Below are positions 16,097 through 21,422 of a stretch of 21,422 bases of DNA, in pieces. The notes beneath the pieces were generated by a model that made no database searches, was not told where the DNA came from, and worked only from the letters and a program-made list of their open reading frames with translations. The position numbers were made by a program, and so were the translations under genes. This stretch comes from Flavobacteriaceae bacterium UBA6268 (lineage in GTDB: Bacteria; Bacteroidota; Bacteroidia; Flavobacteriales; Flavobacteriaceae): positions 1-21,422 of the forward strand of contig DJVA01000015.1 in NCBI GenBank assembly GCA_002440705.1, read 5' to 3'. Numbering within the stretch: position 1 is the stretch's first letter; the number at the start of each line of letters is the position of its first letter.

Positions 16097-17167
16097 ATGA
16101 AAATCATACGATTGACGACCTTTTTGGATTATGGGGGAATTGAAACAAAAATGGCCAACCTGTCCGTAGCGGAAGACACGAATAATGAATGGATTTTTTG
16201 TGCTTTGGGAAAAGGAGGTGGTGCCTCCAAGACCATAGCCCAGCAAAATAAAAGGGTATGTTGTTTTGAGCGTAAACATAAAATTCCGTCCTTGGGGACG
16301 ATTGCAGTTTTGTATCGCTTTTTTAAAAAGGAAAAACCACAAATAGTGCACACTGCAGGAGCTGAGGCCAATTTTCACGGAATCATTGCGGCACGGCTCG
16401 CTGGGGTGCCTAAAATTATTTCTGAAGAAATCGGAATTCCAGCACACAGTACCCTTGCCAAACTGCTATTTTCCTGGATTTACCGTATTTCAAACTTTGT
16501 AGTTGGTGAATCAAATACTGTTGTGGAATTCCTAAAAGAAAACTACAAACTCCCTGAAGCGAAGACCAAAGTAATCCATAATTTTGTTTTGTTTCCCAAG
16601 CTGGAAGCATTCCGTAACGACTTGTTTCCCAAGGACAGGGTCAACCTGGTTTCCCTTTCCAGATTGGAGGCCGTTAAAAACCTTGAAGGTGTTTTACATG
16701 CGGTACAGCTATTGGTGAACGAATCGTATCCCATACACTACCATATCGTAGGAAGTGGTACCAGCGAAGCTTCTTTAAAAAAAATGGTCCATGACCTTGC
16801 AATAACTGAACACGTTACTTTTTGGGGGTTTCAGGAAAAACCTTTTCCGTTTTTGCGCAGCGCGGAGGTCTTTATCCTGAATTCATTTTCCGAAGGCTTT
16901 TCCAACTCGCTTTTGGAAGCCATGTACGCCGGGACTCCTTCTTTGAGTACACAGGTGGGAGCTGCCAATGAGATTTTGGAAGACGGTAAAAATGGTTGGG
17001 TAATTCCGGTCAATGACGGTATGGCGCTGTATGAAAAATTGAAGGAACTACTCATTTTGGACAAACCAAGGCTTCAGCAAATTGGATTGGAAGGCCAAAA
17101 AACGGTTTTAGAAAATTATTCCCTTCAGGGACACCTTGAAAAGCTAATGGAACTATACCGCAAATGA
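16097..17167 (+). CDS. Family 4-type glycosyltransferase (GT-B fold)
   Basis: The 356-residue protein starts MKIIRLTTFLDYGGIETKMANL, the GT4 N-terminal GGIE/GGAE loop. The donor-binding half has LVSLSRLEAVKNLEGVL at 184-200, YHIVGSGTSEASL at 215-227, and the E(x7)E motif EGFSNSLLE at 266-274, followed by AMYAGTPSLSTQVGAANEIL. It transfers a sugar from an activated donor, probably with retention, onto the growing lipid-linked unit. ATG 16097, 1 nt after the preceding stop, is chosen over an in-frame TTG at 16088 that would only add MCK. It ends in an ATGA overlap with the next gene. Confidence 0.92.
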   Translation: MKIIRLTTFLDYGGIETKMANLSVAEDTNNEWIFCALGKGGGASKTIAQQNKRVCCFERKHKIPSLGTIAVLYRFFKKEKPQIVHTAGAEANFHGIIAARLAGVPKIISEEIGIPAHSTLAKLLFSWIYRISNFVVGESNTVVEFLKENYKLPEAKTKVIHNFVLFPKLEAFRNDLFPKDRVNLVSLSRLEAVKNLEGVLHAVQLLVNESYPIHYHIVGSGTSEASLKKMVHDLAITEHVTFWGFQEKPFPFLRSAEVFILNSFSEGFSNSLLEAMYAGTPSLSTQVGAANEILEDGKNGWVIPVNDGMALYEKLKELLILDKPRLQQIGLEGQKTVLENYSLQGHLEKLMELYRK

Positions 17168-18351
17168 GGAAAGTATTGTTCATAACATGGGACGGACCCC
17201 AAACCAGTTACCTGGAAGGCTTGTTTTTGCCAATTTTTGGGGCCGTTTCAGAAAAAAGTGATTTTCATTTCCATGTGATGCAATTTGGCTGGGCAGATGC
17301 TTCCAAGCAGGCTGTTATTCTAAAAGCGGCCGAATCGGTAGGAATTCCTTACACATTCATCTCGGTTCATCGAAAACCTTTGGTAACCCTTGGCACTGCT
17401 TTTACCATTTTTAAAGGAAGTCGTGTCATTACGGATTATTGTAATAAAAATGGGATCGATATCCTTATGCCACGTAGTACATTTCCGGCAATGATGGTGC
17501 TTCGGATGAAAACCAAACTGCCCATCGTTTTTGATGCCGATGGGCTCCCATTGGAGGAACGACTCGATTTTTCTGGACTTTCGGCAAAAAGCAAACAGTA
17601 CCTCTTTTTGAAATCGAAAGAACGCCAAATGCTGTTCCAGGCGCATCACATCATCACGCGATCGCAAAAAGCCATCGATTGGCATTTGAAGGCATTCCCT
17701 TCTTTGGACGCCGCAAAATTTTCGGTAGTCATCAATGGGCGCGATGCCGAACGTTTCCGTCCCAATGATGAAAAAAGAAAGCAGTTTCGGAAGGAACTTG
17801 GCATTCATGAAGATGACGAGGTGTTTGTGTACTGCGGATCGCTTGGACCGCAGTATGGGTGGTCCCAGATGATGGCCGTTTTTGAAGGCTACCGACACCT
17901 AAGACCCAAGTCGTTGTTTTATATTTTAACCGGAAATATGGAATATGCTCACCAGAATGTGCCAAAACATCTAGCATCCAGCAGCATCATCCGTAAGGTT
18001 TCTTTCCAGGAAGTACCCAAATACCTTAATATGGCAGATGTAGGGTTTGCCATAAGGGAACCCCTTCCCAGCATGAAAGGTGTTGCTCCCATTAAATTGG
18101 GCGAATACTTATTATGCGGTCTTTTTGTGGTGGCTTCAAAGGGTATTGGGGATACCGATCGCATTCTGGAAAAAGTTCCGGGAAGTATCGTATTTGATCA
18201 CGATCAGGACGGTGCCGTGGAAGAAACCGTTCAAGCACTTCTAAATCGTACTTTTGACTATCGCGAAGCAAATCGCAAGGTGGGTGTTGCCTATTTTTCG
18301 CTGGCGGAAAGTGCGGCATCCTACCTTAGGGCATTAAACAGGATTGTATGA
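17164..18351 (+). CDS. Glycosyltransferase, family 4-like
   Basis: The 395-residue protein has GT-B architecture. The N-terminal half contains ITWDGPQTSYLEGL at 7-20 and FDADGLPLEERL at 123-134. The linker holds the nucleotide-sugar region VINGRDAERFRP at 189-200. The C-terminal half has VYCGSLGPQYGWSQM at 222-236, ADVGFAIREP at 291-300 and KLGEYLLCGLFVVAS at 311-325, which replaces the canonical E(x7)E with a single Glu314 in the K-x-x-E-Y pattern. The enzyme likely adds one sugar to the repeat unit; donor and linkage are unknown. It has ATGA overlaps at both ends (4 nt each). Confidence 0.88.
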   Translation: MRKVLFITWDGPQTSYLEGLFLPIFGAVSEKSDFHFHVMQFGWADASKQAVILKAAESVGIPYTFISVHRKPLVTLGTAFTIFKGSRVITDYCNKNGIDILMPRSTFPAMMVLRMKTKLPIVFDADGLPLEERLDFSGLSAKSKQYLFLKSKERQMLFQAHHIITRSQKAIDWHLKAFPSLDAAKFSVVINGRDAERFRPNDEKRKQFRKELGIHEDDEVFVYCGSLGPQYGWSQMMAVFEGYRHLRPKSLFYILTGNMEYAHQNVPKHLASSSIIRKVSFQEVPKYLNMADVGFAIREPLPSMKGVAPIKLGEYLLCGLFVVASKGIGDTDRILEKVPGSIVFDHDQDGAVEETVQALLNRTFDYREANRKVGVAYFSLAESAASYLRALNRIV

Positions 18352-19415
18352 AAGTATGCTACTTTACCAAATATTCAAGGAAAGGGGCCAGCAGCCGTTT
18401 ACGGAGCTTTCAATACTTTCCGGGTTTGAAAAGTACGGGGGTTGAAGTTTCATCTTCGGTCTTGTTTGACGATGCCTACATTCAAAAAAAATACCGTGGC
18501 GGGTTCCCCGTTTTGCAAGTGATAAGGGCGTATTTTAATAGGACATGGCGCTTGCTTTCGTCGCGAAAGTTTGATGTAATTGTCATTGAAAAAGAGCTTT
18601 TTCCTTACTTACCGCCTTTTTCCGAATGGCTATTGAAAGTTTTTGGGATTCCGTATGTATTGGATTTTGATGATGCTATTTTCCACAATTATGATAAAAG
18701 CACCAATGCATTGGTACGGTTGTTTTTTCAGAAGAAAATCGACAAGATCATGAAATGGAGCAGTGGGGTCGTGGTAGGTAATGATTACCTCAAAAACCGT
18801 GCAATTGAAGCAAAAGCGGGGTTTATAACACTCATTCCTACCGTAGTCGACCTCAAACGGTATGAGGAATCCAATCATTCCCATAACCCTAAGGAAAGAA
18901 TGGTAATTGGTTGGATTGGATCCCCATCAACTTTTCAATACTTGCGTCAAATCGAAGCAGTGTTGGAAAAGGCTGTTTCCCAATGGAACGTAGCCATTTG
19001 CATTGTTGGTGCTAATGAATCGCTTTCGTTTCAAGACCACGTAAGCTATGTCGACTGGACTGAAAATACCGAGGTTTCCAGTATTATGAATTTTGATGTC
19101 GGAATTATGCCCTTGGACGATTCGCCTTGGTCAAAAGGAAAATGCGCCTATAAACTTATTCAATACATGGCCTGCAAATTGCCGGTAATAGCATCTCCTG
19201 TAGGTGCCAACAAGGAGGTTGTTGCCCATGGAATAAATGGCTATCTTGCCGCTACGGAAGCAGCATGGTTGGAATGCATAGGCGATTACCTTCAAAACCC
19301 TTCAAAGCGGGAGGAACATGGAAAAAAAGGTTTTGAAAAAGTGCAGAAAGAGTACAACTTGGATCAAGCCACCAAGCGCTGGCTTGGAGTATTAAAAAAA
19401 GTTTCAAAATCATAG
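18348..19415 (+). CDS. Glycosyltransferase, family 4-like
   Basis: The 355-residue protein has N-terminal MKVCYFTKYSRKGASSRLRSF-type substrate loop residues, then LDFDDAIFHN at 105-114, PTVVDLKRY at 164-172, IGWIGSPSTFQYL at 187-199 and MPLDDSPWSKGKCAYKLIQYM at 254-274. ACKLPVIASPVGANKEVV follows. The DFDDA(I/L)F and GWIGSPSTxxYL blocks mark a recognisable GT4 subgroup in polysaccharide loci. Like its neighbour it has KCAYKLIQYM in place of the classical E(x7)E. It adds a sugar to the lipid-linked unit; specificity is unknown. It starts in an ATGA overlap and is followed after 6 nt by the polymerase-like gene. Confidence 0.9.
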   Translation: MKVCYFTKYSRKGASSRLRSFQYFPGLKSTGVEVSSSVLFDDAYIQKKYRGGFPVLQVIRAYFNRTWRLLSSRKFDVIVIEKELFPYLPPFSEWLLKVFGIPYVLDFDDAIFHNYDKSTNALVRLFFQKKIDKIMKWSSGVVVGNDYLKNRAIEAKAGFITLIPTVVDLKRYEESNHSHNPKERMVIGWIGSPSTFQYLRQIEAVLEKAVSQWNVAICIVGANESLSFQDHVSYVDWTENTEVSSIMNFDVGIMPLDDSPWSKGKCAYKLIQYMACKLPVIASPVGANKEVVAHGINGYLAATEAAWLECIGDYLQNPSKREEHGKKGFEKVQKEYNLDQATKRWLGVLKKVSKS

Positions 19416-19421
19416 CCTTCG

Positions 19422-20609
19422 ATGTTATTGGATATTTTCATCATCACTACCATCTTCATTGCAGGATTCGAAATTAAATTTTTTTTTCGAAAGCTATTGG
19501 ATGCCAACGACCGAAAGGTTTTGAACCTCCTTTGGCTATACCACGTAGTAATTTCACTAACTTTTATAGCCTATGTAAGCCAAAGTGGCGGGGATACTTT
19601 GGGTTATTGGTTTAATGTGAAACATTTTGAGGCATACGATTTAAATTACTACTATTCCTTGGGTATTGGTACCACGTTCATGTACGTGATTAATTACTTT
19701 CCGAGCAAAATACTGGAGTTAAGTTTTATGACAGGGTCGTTCCTATATGCCTTTTTGGGGTATGTGGGCATTTTGCTTTTCTATATCATTTTTAAACAAA
19801 AGGCAGCATCCCAAGTGCGTTTGTTTGGGGTGAAATTGTTTCCCTACCTTTTTTTCTTGCCAAACCTGCATTTTTGGTCTTCAGGAATTGGGAAGGATTC
19901 CATTTTGTTTTTTTGTATTGCGGTTTTCTTCTATGGAATGCTGCGGCCCAGAAAGCATCTGGTGTCGATGGTGTTGGTCCTGTTGCTTTCCTATTTCATT
20001 AGGCCTCACATTACATTTTTTTTACTGATATCTTTTGGTTTGGGCTTTGTCCTCGATGGGAAACTGCGCAGCTATCAAAAAATACTTTTGCTGTTGCCGC
20101 TTTTTTTGATATTGGTTTTTTCTTTGCAAAATGTGCTTACGTACCTTCGAATAGAAGATCTTGATTTCAACAGCCTTAATAATTTTGCCGAAGACAAAGT
20201 TTTGAAATTAAGCCGTAGCCATACCGATTCGGCCATTGATCTGTCCAACTATCCTTATCCGTTAAAAGTATTCACCTTTTTGTACCGCCCGCTCTTTTTC
20301 GACATCAATGGGGTGCTGGCTATTTTTGCCTCTGTTGAAAACCTAATTTTGCTAGTGCTCACCCTTCGACTGCTAAGGGCCAATCCTTTTAAACTATTTC
20401 GGAAATCGGATTATTTTTTTAAATCGATGCTCATTTTTTTCTTGTTGGGCACCTTGTCGTTTTCCCTGATCCTTGGAAATTTGGGCATCATGCTTCGGCA
20501 GAAAAACATGTTCATTCCAGCTTTGCTTTTTATTTGTCTTTGGTCCTTTTCAAAGCAACTGAAGATTCGTGAAGCCGTGCATTCAAAAACTAAGGAAACG
20601 GTGTTATGA
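19422..20609 (+). CDS. wzy: Wzy-like O-antigen/exopolysaccharide polymerase (multi-pass membrane protein)
   Basis: The 395-residue protein has about 10 or more hydrophobic segments and a large hydrophilic loop at ~242-285 between membrane segments, the Wzy topology. The blocks LPNLHFWSSGIGKDS at 146-160, IRPH at 193-196 and FLYRPLFFD at 286-294 resemble Bacteroidota Wzy-type proteins; the conserved Arg/His residues in loops are plausible functional residues. It would join flipped repeat units into a long chain at the periplasmic side. Wzy proteins are poorly conserved, so the assignment rests on topology and on the context with Wzx and glycosyltransferases. A nine-T tract lies near the 5' end. 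It ends in an ATGA overlap with the next gene. Confidence 0.75.
   Translation: MLLDIFIITTIFIAGFEIKFFFRKLLDANDRKVLNLLWLYHVVISLTFIAYVSQSGGDTLGYWFNVKHFEAYDLNYYYSLGIGTTFMYVINYFPSKILELSFMTGSFLYAFLGYVGILLFYIIFKQKAASQVRLFGVKLFPYLFFLPNLHFWSSGIGKDSILFFCIAVFFYGMLRPRKHLVSMVLVLLLSYFIRPHITFFLLISFGLGFVLDGKLRSYQKILLLLPLFLILVFSLQNVLTYLRIEDLDFNSLNNFAEDKVLKLSRSHTDSAIDLSNYPYPLKVFTFLYRPLFFDINGVLAIFASVENLILLVLTLRLLRANPFKLFRKSDYFFKSMLIFFLLGTLSFSLILGNLGIMLRQKNMFIPALLFICLWSFSKQLKIREAVHSKTKETVL
19479..19487 (+). repeat. Nine-T homopolymer near the 5' end of the wzy-like gene
   Basis: Nine consecutive T residues encode Phe20-Phe22 of the polymerase-like protein. The present length keeps the frame open. It is long enough to be a possible slippage site, but no other sign of phase variation is seen. 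Confidence 0.35.
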
Positions 20610-21422
20610 AGGTCTTGTTTGTGATCAATAGTCTGGCTACAGGCGGGGCCGAAAAAATCATCCTCGACCTCATTCCTTCCTTAACCGAAAATGGAGTTGT
20701 GGTAAAACTTTTGCTATTGGACGACAGTCCAACCCCCTTTTTGGAAACATTAAAAAAACAAAACGTTTGCCAAATTGTAGGCATAGGATCGGGCAGGGTC
20801 TACAACCCGTTGCTGGTGTTTCGAATGGCACGTCATTTTAAAGGGATCGATTTGGTGCATGTGCATCTATTTCCTTCCCTGTATTGGGCTGCACTGGCAA
20901 AAGTGGTTTCCTGGAGCAGGATTCCTATGGTTTTTACCGAGCACAGTACCTTCAATCGAAGACGAAAAAAATGGCTTTTTCGGATCACCGATTTATTCAT
21001 GTACCGAAAATACAGCTGCATTGTGGCCATTTCAACAGAAGTCAAACTCTACCTAAAAAAGCACCTCAAGCACGGAGCAGTTAAATTTAAGACCATTCAA
21101 AATGGGGTACACCTCGATCTTTTTAGAAACGCAATCCCCTTAGACCGTTCGTTATTTGTAACTAAAACTAAAGATAAAATCATTGTGATGATCGCTCGGT
21201 TCTCTGCAGAAAAAGATCATGAAACCCTTCTCAAAGCGGTTCCTTTTTTCCATAAGGCCGTAACGGTATTGTTAGTGGGCGATGGACCAAGGTTGTCTAA
21301 AATGAAGGAACTCACACAGCTTCTTGAAATCGAGGATCGGGTGCGCTTTTTAGGAACCAGGGAGGATGTTCCCAATATTTTAAAAATGGCCGATATAGCC
21401 GTTTTGTCCTCCAACCACGAGG
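20606..21422 (+). CDS. Family 4 glycosyltransferase (C-terminus outside window)
   Basis: The frame opens at ATG 20606, in an ATGA overlap with the wzy-like gene, and stays open for 272 codons to the window edge. The N-terminus MKVLFVINSLATGGAEKIILDL has the GT4 GGAE loop. LVHVHLFPSLYWA lies near residue 83-95, TEHSTFNRR near 111-119, IQNGVHLDLF near 164-173 and MIARFSAEKDHETLLKA near 192-208, followed by LLVGDGP and VRFLGTREDVP. The sequence stops at SSNHE, which is the first Glu of the expected E(x7)E motif, so the catalytic C-terminal ~90-100 residues lie outside. It is a further sugar transferase for the same glycan. Confidence 0.93.
   Translation, partial: MKVLFVINSLATGGAEKIILDLIPSLTENGVVVKLLLLDDSPTPFLETLKKQNVCQIVGIGSGRVYNPLLVFRMARHFKGIDLVHVHLFPSLYWAALAKVVSWSRIPMVFTEHSTFNRRRKKWLFRITDLFMYRKYSCIVAISTEVKLYLKKHLKHGAVKFKTIQNGVHLDLFRNAIPLDRSLFVTKTKDKIIVMIARFSAEKDHETLLKAVPFFHKAVTVLLVGDGPRLSKMKELTQLLEIEDRVRFLGTREDVPNILKMADIAVLSSNHE

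Overview
The window looks like a chromosomal segment from a member of the Bacteroidota, most likely a marine or environmental flavobacterium. The evidence is moderate-to-low G+C, TAnnTTTG-type promoter boxes, a giant secreted multidomain protein with HYR and P-domains, a TlpA-like lipoprotein with a DUF4369-like N-terminus, and a split cysD/cysN sulfate activation operon containing a DUF2061 gene. No rRNA, tRNA, insertion sequence, prophage or CRISPR array was seen.

Region 1 (positions 1-5858, minus strand) holds two genes. The first is the 5' 1519 codons of a very large secreted zinc metalloprotease (metzincin HExxHxxGxxH plus Met-turn) whose C-terminus lies beyond position 1. It is followed by a tandem duplicated domain and HYR-like domains into which P-domain-like beta-sandwiches appear to be inserted. 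The second is a periplasm-facing thioredoxin-like lipoprotein that ends in a clear intrinsic terminator. A 198-bp divergent intergenic region (5859-6056) carries promoter-like boxes for both directions.

Region 2 (6057-10075, plus strand) is a compact PAPS cycle operon: cysQ (PAP phosphatase), a duplicated DUF2061 membrane protein, cysC (APS kinase), cysD and cysN (ATP sulfurylase). No PAPS reductase or sulfite reductase is present in the window. Region 3 (10079-13559) follows almost without gaps: sulfotransferase, methyltransferase, family 2 glycosyltransferase, and a second, different sulfotransferase.

Region 4 (13653 to the window end) begins after a 93-bp gap with a promoter-like box and encodes a Wzx-type flippase, a polysaccharide pyruvyl transferase, three complete and one truncated GT4-type glycosyltransferases, and a Wzy-like polymerase. 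Most neighbouring genes overlap by 1-13 nt or are separated by less than 20 nt.

Together, regions 2-4 read as one locus in which inorganic sulfate is activated to PAPS, used by two dedicated sulfotransferases to decorate a Wzx/Wzy-dependent surface polysaccharide (also possibly pyruvylated), and the by-product PAP is removed by CysQ. The locus continues past position 21422. The initiating sugar-phosphate transferase, the export outer-membrane components and the nucleotide-sugar genes are not in view.
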